25,000 nucleotides of DNA from Chrysomallon squamiferum (lineage: Eukaryota > Mollusca > Gastropoda > Neomphalida > Peltospiridae), in NCBI GenBank assembly GCA_012295275.1, contig CM022667.1, positions 12,315,038 through 12,340,037 on the forward strand, written 5' to 3'. Every line of letters begins with the position of its first letter. Position 1 is the first letter of the stretch. Of the stretch, positions 10,931 through 20,171 are shown one piece after another. The notes under the pieces were generated by a model. That model was not told the DNA's origin. It was given only the letters and a program-made list of their open reading frames with translations, and did no database searches. A program made the position numbers and the translations under genes.

Positions 10931-11410
10931 GACAATTCTTTTCAGCAAAAGAAAACAGAATTTTGGTACCACAATTGACAATACATTTTTAAAATAACCA
11001 CACAGTTTCTGTCCACAAATGTCGCCCTCCCCCAAATCCTCCAGGAATTTCGTGTCCACCTACTGACCACCAGAGCAATCAGGTAAGCACTTCTCACCTG
11101 CTGGTCAGTATGACAAAAATTCGTCTTTTCTAGCCTCGCTTTCGCATTCAGGCATGCCTCGGAGTCAAGCAGCCTCCATTTTTTCAGCGACTGCTTCAAA
11201 TTTCACATCGAGTCTCTACTCGGAGAGGATCTCTCCACCCTGTCACAGACGGACCCGCCCCGAATTGTCACTGTAACACCTTCGCTTGACCACTGGTCAT
11301 TTAGTCACGGTATTTGGCAAAAGTCACACCCATTGTTTTTAGTCAGTGTTGCCTTTTGGCTTTACCGCTTTCACAAATAAAGACATGTCCAGTTTGTCTG
11401 CACTCGTTTG
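10930..11410. other. Complex island with TGACCA/TGGTCA inverted repeats
   Basis: Repeat-free. TACTGACCACCAG (11061-11073) pairs with CTGCTGGTCAGTA (11098-11110) over 13 positions with one mismatch and a 24-nt loop. TGACCA-C-TGGTCA occurs at 11287-11299. A plus-strand acceptor-like/donor-like pair (10944, 11083) encloses sequence closed in all three frames, so it is not a coding exon. Confidence 0.4.
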
Positions 11411-11599
11411 GCCAAAAAAAAAAAAAAAAAAAAAATTAAAAATTGTTTTTAAAAAATCATGGCGCTAAATACACTGTCAGGAATGGCGCGTGCACACCCG
11501 GCTGCTTTCCTCGAGACGAGCACGTGCCTAAGTGAAACTATTTTCCTTTCCGATATAACAGGAGCGAGCGCGTTCTTGGCACGGATAACACCCTCCTAC

Positions 11600-11730
11600 C
11601 CTTTTCTTCACAGCTGTGTGCTCGGGGGACACAACGTGGATGTCCACTTGTACGCCGTCGTCGTAGCTGCATCTGTCATTGTTGATCTCCGCGCTGTAAA
11701 AGTGTTGACCTGGGGGGTTGTGGCACAAGC
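11600..11730 (-). CDS. Candidate coding exon, possibly the next Irx exon (product not recognised)
   Basis: A strong acceptor (pyrimidine tract, then ttcgcag) ends at 11731. From there a frame of 43 full codons begins LCHNPPGQHFYSAEIN and reaches KKR, before a moderate donor (AGG followed by GTAGGA at 11599). By my count the GC at codon positions 1, 2 and 3 is about 56, 35 and 72 percent, a coding-type pattern in AT-rich surroundings. Third-position GC falls to about 39 percent past the donor. The exon starts in phase 1, matching the phase 1 donor at 20171, so splicing would give ...LRSSG-LCHNPPG. If the donor is not used, the frame stops at 11528. I do not recognise the peptide as any family, including known Irx tails. 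The plus strand here also has an acceptor-like cttcacag (11613), so strand is not beyond doubt. Confidence 0.42.
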
Positions 11731-11759
11731 CTGCGAAGACAAAAGAAAATAGCAGAAAT

Positions 11760-12084
11760 GAGAAAATGTTGTTTGTCAACACACACACACACACACAAAA
11801 ACTGAATTTCTGTCGTGGTTCCAACGCGTTTCGAGTCAAAACACAGAAGTTATGTCAGCGCTCGAGTGTCAAATAGCTGAACTCGGGGGAAAAGAAATAT
11901 AACATAATAATAAGTGACTTTTTCAACTTGCTGTGTCCACAAGTTAACTAAAATAATAATAGAATAATGATAATATTAATCACTGTTGAAAGTAATGCTG
12001 ATCGGTGCTTAAAGAATGACAGCGTTTGTCCAATAATTTTCATCTTTATATTCAATATGTCAGAAACAAAAAAAGTCTAGAATG
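11760..12084. other. (CA)n and unique AT-rich sequence
   Basis: (AC)n at about 11780-11798, then CG-containing unique sequence to 11890, then AAT-rich unique sequence. No gene is supported. Confidence 0.5.
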
Positions 12085-12335
12085 ACATAGATACATAGAA
12101 ACATATATAGACATTCATATACACACATACATACATATAAATATATATAAACATACACACATACATGCATGAATGCATATATACATACAAACATACATAC
12201 ATACATATATGCATACAAACATATATACATACATACATACATACGTACATACATATATACATACGTACGTACGTACGTACACATACATTTACAAACACAC
12301 ACCAACACATACATACAGACAGACAGATGTACAAA
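12085..12335. repeat. (ATAC)n microsatellite with an (ACGT)n core
   Basis: Imperfect CATA/TACA tetranucleotides. 12263-12280 is a self-complementary ACGTACGT... tract able to fold on itself. Confidence 0.92.
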
Positions 12336-12617
12336 CAGATAACTGTTTTTAACTTACGTTTCATTTTCTTGTGCTCCACCAAGAATATGTTTGTTTGTCA
12401 ATGGATTTCAAAATACATTTGGACACAGAAGAAAACGATGATGCAAAACGAACAATAGAGGTGAAGAAGATAGAATTTTCCCTGCACTAGATGTTAGACT
12501 CTACCAGGCGACTAGGTGCAACGGCTGCAAAAAAAAAACGAAAAAGAAATAAGTTAAAATAAAAATTTAGAAAAATTTTAAAAAACCGTTATAATCAGAA
12601 AACTCCTAAAAGGAATA

Positions 12618-12705
<88 letters not shown>

Positions 12706-12850
12706 ATATGTAATAAAATTAAATTAATAATTCGGTACATTTTATCATTCAAATATATGTATTTATATATATATATATATATATATACATTTATGTACAG
12801 AGATGTTAAAAAATAAATTAATTAATTAAATAATTATAGATATCTCCAAA
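12336..12850. repeat. Unique sequence then (AAT)n, (AAAT)n and (AT)n
   Basis: 12336-12600 is unique to A-rich. (AAT)n at 12616-12651, (AAAT)n at 12651-12708 and (AT)n at about 12766-12787. Confidence 0.88.
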
Positions 12851-13190
12851 CGTATTCATTAATACATTTATTTCTCAAATATATTTCATAATTTAATTCA
12901 TTCATCAAGACATTTAAATAAAATTAGCGTTCTGCCTGAATGCAGTCGTTCGTTCGTTCGTTCATTCTTTCATTTATTCAATCATTTAGTCATTCTTCTA
13001 TTAATTTGTCAGTTTATCGATTCGTTCGTTCACCCACTCATTTATTTTAATTCATTTTAATTCATTAATTTTGCCAATTTATCAATTCTTTAATTCATTC
13101 ATTTATTCTTGTCTCTATTAACAGTCAATTTCTTTCTTTTCGTTTCTTTTTCTTTTTTTTCCCCCGTTCTTTCCTTCAACTTTCTTTTTT
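12850..13190. repeat. TTCA/TTCG/TTTA low-complexity sequence
   Basis: Imperfect TTCG (12947-12963) and TTCA words, then a T/C-rich tract at 13120-13190. Confidence 0.65.
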
Positions 13191-13515
13191 AACCAGTTTC
13201 GACAGTGCGCTTGATTCGGGAAGTTATTCGCCTGGAACTATTTAATTGACAGAGTGCACCCTCGTGTATCATTACGCCGGCAGAAAATGATACCGACATT
13301 ACGGCATGACAGCGCGCGCTATTCCCACGCGCCTTTACCCGCCAATACGTCACGTGTTTTCAACTGGACCGAAGGAATAACTGAAATAGATTCGTCTGAG
13401 AGCTCGTGGGGTTAATTCTTTCTATCGAAAGAAATGTAGAAAGCTGTGCCTGGGAATGGTAAACGAATTTTAATCTCAAAAGCCTTTTTCGTTAATCAGG
13501 GGAAGCGAGTGAAAC

Positions 13516-13518
<3 letters not shown>
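13190..13518. other. Complex non-coding island
   Basis: Repeat-free, locally GC-richer. Contains the inverted repeat GTATCATT / AATGATAC (13266-13273 and 13286-13293) with a 12-nt loop, a gcgcgcgc core near 13311, and TTCTTTC / GAAAGAA (13426-13443). Candidate regulatory element. Confidence 0.35.

Positions 13519-13585
<67 letters not shown>
13519..13585. repeat. (AG)n array
   Basis: Uninterrupted AG dinucleotides. An (AAT)n tract follows at 13643-13674, and 13680-13980 is unique AT-rich sequence without supported features. Confidence 0.97.
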
Positions 13586-13588
<3 letters not shown>

Positions 13589-13639
13589 TATGATACAGAA
13601 AATTCTGAGTTAAACCTAATTTACAAAAAAAAAAAATTA

Positions 13640-13676
<37 letters not shown>

Positions 13677-13974
13677 TATTAATCACAAACACTTTCTACA
13701 ATGTACAAGACGTTCGTTTCACGGCGCTAAAAAATATTTATGTTTTACAAATCTGCTGTTTTACTCACTAATAGGAAAACGTATACATGTTTGTTATTTT
13801 AATTCACCATCCATTTACAGCGACAGATTTTACCGAGTGTTTCTATAAACAAAATTCTGCAGACGATGTCAAAATGTCGTGACTGCCTGCTGAGTTAATG
13901 AAATCACTGGTGCTCTGCTAACTATGGAGGAAATAACGCATCCTGGTTAACATTTCGTTTTACAACGGTATTGA

Positions 13975-14300
13975 TTATTTTATTTATTTATTTAAGAAGA
14001 GAAAGAAGAAGTAAAAAAAAAAAAAGTAAAAAAATAAACGTAATAAAATGATTTAAAAGAGATTATTATTATTGTTGTTGTTAGTAGTAATTGTATTTAT
14101 TTATTTATTTATTTAATATTTCTGTTGTTGTTATTATTATTATTTATTTATTTATTTATTTATTTATTATTCTTGTTGTTGTTGTTGTTATTATTATTAA
14201 TTTTATCATTATTAATGAAACAAATAAGCATAATAATACTACAAAAATAATAAACTAAATATTAAAACAAAATAAATAAATAAATAAAATAATTTTGATT
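13975..14300. repeat. TTTA, TTG and ATT low-complexity sequence
   Basis: (TTTA)n at 13981-13994, 14093-14115 and 14141-14168, (TTG)n at 14172-14190, and AATA words to 14290. Confidence 0.85.
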
Positions 14301-14439
14301 TCAAATTTTATATTACTTTCTTTTTTTTGTTTTCTTAACAAAAAAATCCATACAAACTAATTTATTATATAGAATTTTATTTTTAAATTTTCATTATATA
14401 AAAATCGTTTAAAAATGCCCCATACAGCTAATTATATTA

Positions 14440-15472
14440 AATTTGTTTGAAAATTAAGAATACTAAAATTTTAAAATTCAAAATAGTTTCTTCTAAAATG
14501 TTAAAACAGTTTGAAAAATTTTAAATTCTCCACTTCACATTTTACAAAAAAAAGATTTTTTAAATTTCTTCTTTCTTCATCTATTCCTTATGTGAAACAT
14601 TTATCACTTTTGTCAATATACATTCAATATACATTCAATATGCATTCAGTATACATTCAAAACTGAAAACTCCTAATACTAATAAATTAAAATCGTTTGA
14701 AATTGTCTAATATTAAGTATAATGTTATAAAATTATGTAGAACTGCTAATATTAATGAATTAATATAGAACGACATTTAATGCTTAATGTTGTTATTTAC
14801 TAAATTAACATATTAAAATGTTATTATATTCAATTTAGTATTTTATAAATTATGATACTGATAATATTAATAAATTAAAACTGAATGAAATCTAATATAA
14901 CTACAATAACTTTTTCACTACTAAAATTAGTTTATATTAAAATTCATAATATTATAATTGTTTGAAAACTTTTAATACAATATATCCAAACTGAAAAATC
15001 CTTATTATAAACATTAACACTATGTGAAATTTCCTAATACTATATAATATATTTGTTTAAGTGTTTGAAAACTGTCAATTCAAACAATTAAAATTGTTTA
15101 ATTTAATTTATTAAAATTGAAAACTCCTATTACATGTACATTAAAAAATTTTTAATACTATTAAATTTAAATATTTCAAAAATTCGTAATATTATTAAAT
15201 TAAAACTTTTGGGAAAACTCCTAATACTAACATATTAAAACTATACGAAAACTCTTAACATATAAAAAAAAAAAAAAAAAAAAAAAAAATTAAACTGGAA
15301 AATTCTTAATACTATTAAAATAAAATTGCCTCGGAAACTCCTAACACCATTAAAATAAAACTGTTTTGAAAACTGTCAACACTATTAAAACAAAATTGCC
15401 CGAAAAGCTCCCCTAACCCCATTAAATTAAAACTGTTTGAAAACTGCTAATACTAACATATTAAAACTGTTC
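14440..15472 (+). repeat. Degenerate ~35-bp AT-rich tandem repeat (satellite)
   Basis: Recurring unit approximated by taaaactgtttgaaaactcc followed by taatactattaaa. Clear unit starts lie at 15201, 15236, 15321, 15356, 15391 and 15428, giving periods of 35-37 bp. Units to the left are increasingly diverged but keep gaaaactcctaatacta-type words. A poly-A run (15264-15289) and dispersed repeat copy B (14522-14630) interrupt the array. Confidence 0.75.
14522..14630 (+). repeat. Dispersed repeat, copy B, inside the satellite
   Basis: Collinear with 9618-9778 (same strand) but shorter. Satellite-like words (aaaacagtttgaaaaa before, aaaactgaaaactcctaata after) lie on both sides, as expected if the element inserted into the array. 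An 11-bp unit (caatatacatt) is repeated about four times at its right end (14614-14660). Confidence 0.65.
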
Positions 15473-15474
15473 CA

Positions 15475-15687
15475 CGTCTGTAACACGAGATATTGCGGTG
15501 TTCCGAATGATGAAAACCTCTGGTAGCGTTTTTTAACGACTGCTTTCACGGAAATCACGCTGAAGACGGGCGTTCAAAGAGCGCACGAAAGAATTAAAAT
15601 AAATGAATTTGATGTCTTCGTTCTTGTTCGTAGCGTGTCGTTTTTAATTCTCCTTAGTATTCGTTTCCTAATTTGCTTTTCTGTTTC
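15475..15687. other. Short unique island right of the satellite
   Basis: CG-containing unique sequence (ttccgaatga, cacgctgaagacgggcg) then T-rich. No feature is supported. Confidence 0.4.
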
Positions 15688-15719
15688 TTTTTTTTTTTTT
15701 TTTTTTTTTTCTTAAACAT

Positions 15720-15753
<34 letters not shown>
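15688..15753. repeat. Bipartite poly-T block
   Basis: T23, linker cttaaacattc, T32. Further paired T-runs occur at 16018-16067 and 16158-16188. Confidence 0.9.
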
Positions 15754-15809
15754 CGTTGCTCTGTCAAAATGACTGAAATCACAAGTGAGTTCCTTTTTTT
15801 TCAATTACT

Positions 15810-16017
15810 TTGTTGTATTAAGACCCGCTAATGCTGTCGATGTAGCATGCGGAAAAAAGCGGTTTTATTGACCTCATGCGTCGAACGCCGTCCAATTTGG
15901 CACATCTTTCACTGTTCAATACAATTTCGCGGAAGGTTTATTAAACGTTTGATCTATGGTTTCCGCCTGTCCACAACACTTGTCATTTTCAAATGAAGCC
16001 AAATCTTATACCTCTAA
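15810..16017. other. Complex non-coding island
   Basis: Unique sequence with gcatgcgg, ggttttattgacctc and catgcgtcgaacgccg words. No open frame of note. Candidate cis-regulatory sequence in the presumed Irx intron. Confidence 0.35.
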
Positions 16018-16069
16018 TTTTTTTTTTTTTTTAACTTTTATTTTTTTATTTTTTTTTTTTTTTTTTTAA

Positions 16070-17130
16070 AACCATACATTTCGTGTTGGTTTGTCCTAGT
16101 GGAATAGGCCACAAGATGTTGATCCCTTTGATCTAGTGAAACCCCTGATTTTTCTTCTTTTTTTTTTTTTCTTTTTTTTTTTTTTTTTCGCCTGAACGTA
16201 TTGAAAGAAAAGTTAAATTAACTGGTTATCCTTTTTATCGGCCGTGCTGATCCATTTAGCGTACACAAAGATCATGGCGGGGCAGAGAACATCTGTGGAC
16301 TGAACTGAGAGAAACATTTCAATAAAGAGCCGACTTCAAGTGCCCCGACCCATCCCTCCATTCTTTCCCCCAAACACTATTAGCCCATGTCAAATTTCAC
16401 AGGGCCAAGTTATTATAAACACCGGCTTTTGTGGCCATTTCGTTTAGGCTCTCTGTTTAAGATGTCTCATTATTTCCAATTATCGATCGACAACTTTATA
16501 AGGCTCAAGTGGCCTTGCTGACCACTTTTACGTTGCAGTGCCTTTAAAAAGAGACGGCCATACAGAAACGGCCCCTGCTTCATTCTCAAGTGTCCGCCAT
16601 GCGAATGATCCCTTCAGGGTCATTGATGAGACCCGTATGACGATCCAGGGTCCATTAGGTCTATTGGCGATGACTTTATCATGACACCTCTCAATTGTCA
16701 ATTAACAGTGAATAAATCTGCCACTTCGCCCGCCACTAACATCGCCGCCTTCGCACCCGGGGTATAGAAATCTTCTCTCAGATTACGATTAATCATGTTT
16801 CGTTTTCAAATTAATACGACCGTACCGTGATGCGCGAGAGAAAAGCCGCGTCATCAAGGTACAATAAATATCGTGTCCATTTCAAATGGAATTGACATGG
16901 TTTCGACATGTTTCGTAGTGGCATTTCTCGCTCGTTTTCTCACCTATGCAACGCACCTGTAAAGACTTTTAAGCGGGGGGTGTTTCCGCTTAATGTGAAC
17001 ATGTTTATTTATGACTGTTGTTGTTTTGTTAAAATGTTCCATCTCGCTTCAGTGCATCTATTTAGACAAGACATGCACATAATTTATTACAACAAAGAGC
17101 AAATGATTTCATTTAAACGATTGTAAGCGC
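16070..17130. other. Largest repeat-free island; candidate Irx cis-regulatory element
   Basis: About 1 kb interrupted only by one paired T-run, the longest high-complexity non-coding stretch of the window. Motifs seen: TCF/LEF-type CTTTGATC (16126-16133), three same-strand TCAAGTG NK2-type sites (16336, 16505, 16586), ataaaca (forkhead-type, near 16415), GATTAATC (16787-16794) and CAATTA words near 16700. The ORF at 16908-17126 has no protein character. Iroquois loci are known for dense, deeply conserved enhancers. Conservation here is untested. Confidence 0.45.
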
Positions 17131-17139
17131 GAATGAATG

Positions 17140-17245
17140 AATGGGAATATATGTATGGCTATATATGAATATATGTATGTATGTATGTATGTATATATAA
17201 ATATGTATGTATGTATGTATGTATGTTTGTATGTATGTATGTATG

Positions 17246-17304
<59 letters not shown>

Positions 17305-17370
17305 TTGTAAGTATGTATGTGTATATATATATATATATATATATAAATGTGTGTGTGTGTTTATCTGTAT
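17140..17370. repeat. (TATG)n/(AT)n/(GT)n compound microsatellite
   Basis: GTAT tetranucleotides at 17173-17247, (AT)n at about 17250-17298 and 17320-17344, then (GT)n at 17348-17361. Confidence 0.95.
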
Positions 17371-17439
17371 ACGCAAATATGTATGTTTCTATCTATTATT
17401 ATCCTGGTTTTTTTTCAGAGTAATTTTTTATTATTATTT

Positions 17440-18160
17440 AAGTCTTTATCTGTCAGCCCAGTTACTTACTGTACGCTTAAACAAATAATTTACAATCAAC
17501 ATTACGGTATGAACTTCCGACTTGTTCGCGAAGAATGTAGACACGTCACGCGTAATAAAAACAAGTTACTTTGCATCTGACACTTGACCGCAATATTATT
17601 CAACTTGAAACATGTTCGTTTCATCTGCCACGTATTTACGTTATTTGAAAAACGGGGGATGTTACCGTATAACCTGTATTATATGTCGACACTTTGCAAA
17701 TTTATCGTTTTGCGAAACGCTTGGTTCCGACAAAAAAAACAAAAAAAAAACAGGTTAGAGTCATTACTGAAATTATAAGGATTGCCGTTATCGGGTTCTG
17801 AATCGCTCGGAATTCTTGCGATGACCCTAAAGGTCATTTTGTCGGTTAGATGATGATAAATATCGTGTTGTAATGGCGGCAAAGATGAAATATGGCCGCT
17901 ACATCAAATACAGGTTGTGTCCTGCGTGACCTCCAAGGGTCAGAATGAATATACGTCTCCTCAGCAGAAGTTATCTGTTATGTCAAATTTGTTACAGTTT
18001 TTTCTTTTTCGTAAGTGTTTATCTCAAAGGGAAAATCGCATTTATTTCATTTTAAATGATGGACTTGTTTTCGTTTATCAGTACATTAAAACACGTTTAT
18101 TTAAAAGATACGCGAGTTGGTGAATTTACATAAGCTGATGAATTTACATCTCTGGTAAAA
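17440..18160. other. Complex island with two everted nuclear receptor-like repeats
   Basis: Repeat-free. TGACCC-TAA-AGGTCA at 17822-17836 (ER3) and TGACCT-CCAA-GGGTCA at 17927-17942 (ER4) lie about 100 bp apart. atggcggc/tatggccgc (YY1-like) words lie between them. Several short ORFs (e.g. 17584-17778) lack coding character. Confidence 0.4.
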
Positions 18161-18186
18161 CATTTACTGTTTAAAATAGTTTATAC

Positions 18187-18298
18187 AAAAAAAAAAAAAA
18201 AAAAAAAAATTAAATTAAAAAAAAAAAAAAAAGAGGTGCAGTTTGATATAGTAATTTCATTTTTTATTAGATTTAAAATACCAGTATCTACAAATAAA

Positions 18299-18390
<92 letters not shown>

Positions 18391-18445
18391 CCCTCCTTGT
18401 GTATATATATATATATATAGATATAGATAGATAGATAGATAGGTA
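18187..18445. repeat. Bipartite poly-A, (CT)n, (AT)n and (GATA)n
   Basis: A23 - ttaaatt - A16 at 18187-18232; (CT)n at 18302-18384; then TATA and TAGA words to about 18445. 18445-18715 is unremarkable AT-rich sequence ending in CTT words. Confidence 0.93.
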
Positions 18446-18719
18446 GATAGATATCTTTTTATTTCAAAAGTAATATTTTAAATGAATGCACATATATCAG
18501 TTAATCCAATGGAACTTTTATAAAACCACCAAATAAATCAAACCCTTTTCCTAAACATTTTTATAATTATTTATTTTAATGTTACGATATTTCCACAACG
18601 TCCTATTTTACCCCCTCTTTCCATTTCCTTTCAAAATTTAATTTTCTACGCTTAATCTTCCCCTCTCAATTGAAATGATGTTTTTTTTTTCTTTTCTTTT
18701 TTTCTTCTTCTTCTTCTTT

Positions 18720-19830
18720 CGCGTTCTGAGATCGAGTGTGAGTGTCAAACTGAGTGAGAAACACAACAACATGCATCTGAATTAGACGTAGCAAATTACG
18801 TTCTCTCCGAGACAGCGAGAACACGACGGCAAAATTTCCTGATCACGGATTAGCGAGAACTAGTGCAACAACACGCCAGCATGGCGGCCGTCTTGTATAT
18901 CCCATTGTTTTCATGCCTTGAATTACAATCAGGGATCAGCACTGCCGGGGAATCGGACAAACAGAGGAAATGAACAAGCGCTAAATGATGCAAGGATTTG
19001 CCTTCCAGACCTCCTCTGCCAAGAAGAGGAAGCGGCCTAGCACAACCGATATCGCGTCAAACAATACGCTCAGTGGCAAACGACCAGTGTAAATGACAAG
19101 TAATTGTCGACTCCCAGGCCGGGACACTGAATCTCGTTCACTCTGCGTTATCGCAGAAACACAGTCAATTACTTTTGATGTGCCGATGGTTGACGTTTGG
19201 TAATGAACTAGAAAAATCACTGGCTTGAAGAGAACCGACAGCCAGTCGTACCATTGTGAGCGAGGCAAGCAAAATTAGGAATAATTATTGTACAGCATGT
19301 TTACAGACCCGGTCTCATGATGAAAATTGTGTTCGAGATTCCCGCCAACAAGAGCAGATCATTACAGCGTTCTGGCTGCACAGGAAAAGCGATGTTTTCC
19401 TTCGTCTGTGTTTGGCCGTTTGCAGACGTCACGGATTTCTGACTGTACAAAACTCTGAAGAAAAGAGCTGATGATAGACGCTGACACGAAAGTCGTTTAA
19501 TTCTGAAACACCGCTGACCCATATTGAAATGTCTATTTTCGCAAGACGACAGCCCAAAGTAAAAATTACTCTCCCCGCAAGCATTTCTAGTTCTTATTTT
19601 GCAATCATATCTTGTTACTAAAGCTGATGATATCAAAAATAACAAAAATGAATTTTCGAAATGTTATTAATACGCATTAAGAAACAGATGAGGAATGACG
19701 TCATTGGTGTTATTAATACGGCATTAAGAAACAAATGAGGAATGACGTCATTGATAACTGGGTCTGGGCCTGAAGCTGTTTTCCAATTATAGTACGTTTA
19801 AGATTAAGGGACAATAAAGAAGTTTCACTG
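18720..19830. other. Complex non-coding island near the Irx exon
   Basis: About 1.1 kb without microsatellites. Contains several CAATTA/TAATTG homeodomain-type words (near 19101 and 19165), gcatggcggccgtc (YY1-like, near 18879) and the tandem CRE repeat at 19662-19754. ORFs at 18981-19268 and 19301-19645 show no protein features. Candidate intronic enhancer region. Confidence 0.4.
19662..19754. repeat. Tandem 46/47-bp duplication carrying a CRE palindrome in each unit
   Basis: Units 19662-19707 and 19708-19754 differ by one inserted G and one substitution. Each ends in AATGACGTCATT (19694-19705 and 19741-19752), a perfect 12-bp palindrome containing the CREB/ATF consensus TGACGTCA. Confidence 0.9.
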
Positions 19831-19996
19831 ATTTGAGATGTTTCTGACAGCAACGTGTTTACAGTATCGCGACAATGGATGTTATATTTTGGAAATTCCA
19901 ATAAAAAAAATAAATTCAAATTACAACTTTTACTTTCATTTTCACTTTCAAACCACAAATAATGCGCCATTCATTCGTATCATTTGTAAAGAAAAA

Positions 19997-19999
<3 letters not shown>

Positions 20000-20059
<60 letters not shown>
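20000..20059. repeat. (AAT)n array
   Basis: About 20 uninterrupted AAT units, roughly 110 bp downstream (in gene sense) of the Irx exon donor. An (AT)n tract lies at 20107-20120. Confidence 0.97.
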
Positions 20060-20061
<2 letters not shown>

Positions 20062-20130
20062 AAGTAATTAAAACAAATGTAAACTAAATAAATAAATAAT
20101 GAATATAATATATATATATACCAATATGAT

Positions 20131-20136
20131 TTTATT
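20131..20136 (-). terminator. Possible poly-A signal just after the Irx exon
   Basis: AATAAA on the minus strand lies 28 nt after the TAG that terminates the unspliced frame, followed by T-rich sequence. It could serve an alternative terminal-exon isoform. AATAAA is common by chance in DNA this AT-rich, so this is weak on its own. Confidence 0.3.
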
Positions 20137-20165
20137 ACACATTAAAAATCTGTCAAAGCTCTACT

Positions 20166-20171
20166 ACTCAC
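20166..20171 (-). other. 5' splice site (donor) GTGAGT at the Irx exon end
   Basis: The minus strand reads TCTG followed by GTGAGT, matching positions +1 to +6 of the metazoan donor consensus GTRAGT. If it is not spliced, the frame reads Gly-Glu-stop, with TAG at 20166-20164 overlapping the donor. Confidence 0.72.

Larger units (their letters stand above)
11732..20165 (-). other. Presumed Irx intron (only if the 11.6-kb exon is Irx)
   Basis: About 8.4 kb between the phase 1 donor at 20171 and the phase 1 acceptor at 11731. It contains the satellite at 14440-15472, several microsatellites and the densest non-coding complex islands of the window (15810-17060, 17440-18160, 18720-19830). The linkage is inference from phase and strand only. 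Confidence 0.3.

Noticed and set aside
10945-11083. Plus-strand exon-like interval (ttttcag ... cag/gtaagc)
   Set aside because: All three frames contain stops; it could only be a non-coding exon, for which there is no evidence.
11459-11752. 97-residue plus-strand frame opposite the candidate exon
   Set aside because: Hydrophobic antisense-like composition (VVVAASVIVD); the minus strand has the better acceptor and codon-position pattern.
18981-19268. 95-residue minus-strand frame
   Set aside because: Roughly even third-position composition, no splice-site support and no protein family features; more like a non-coding island.
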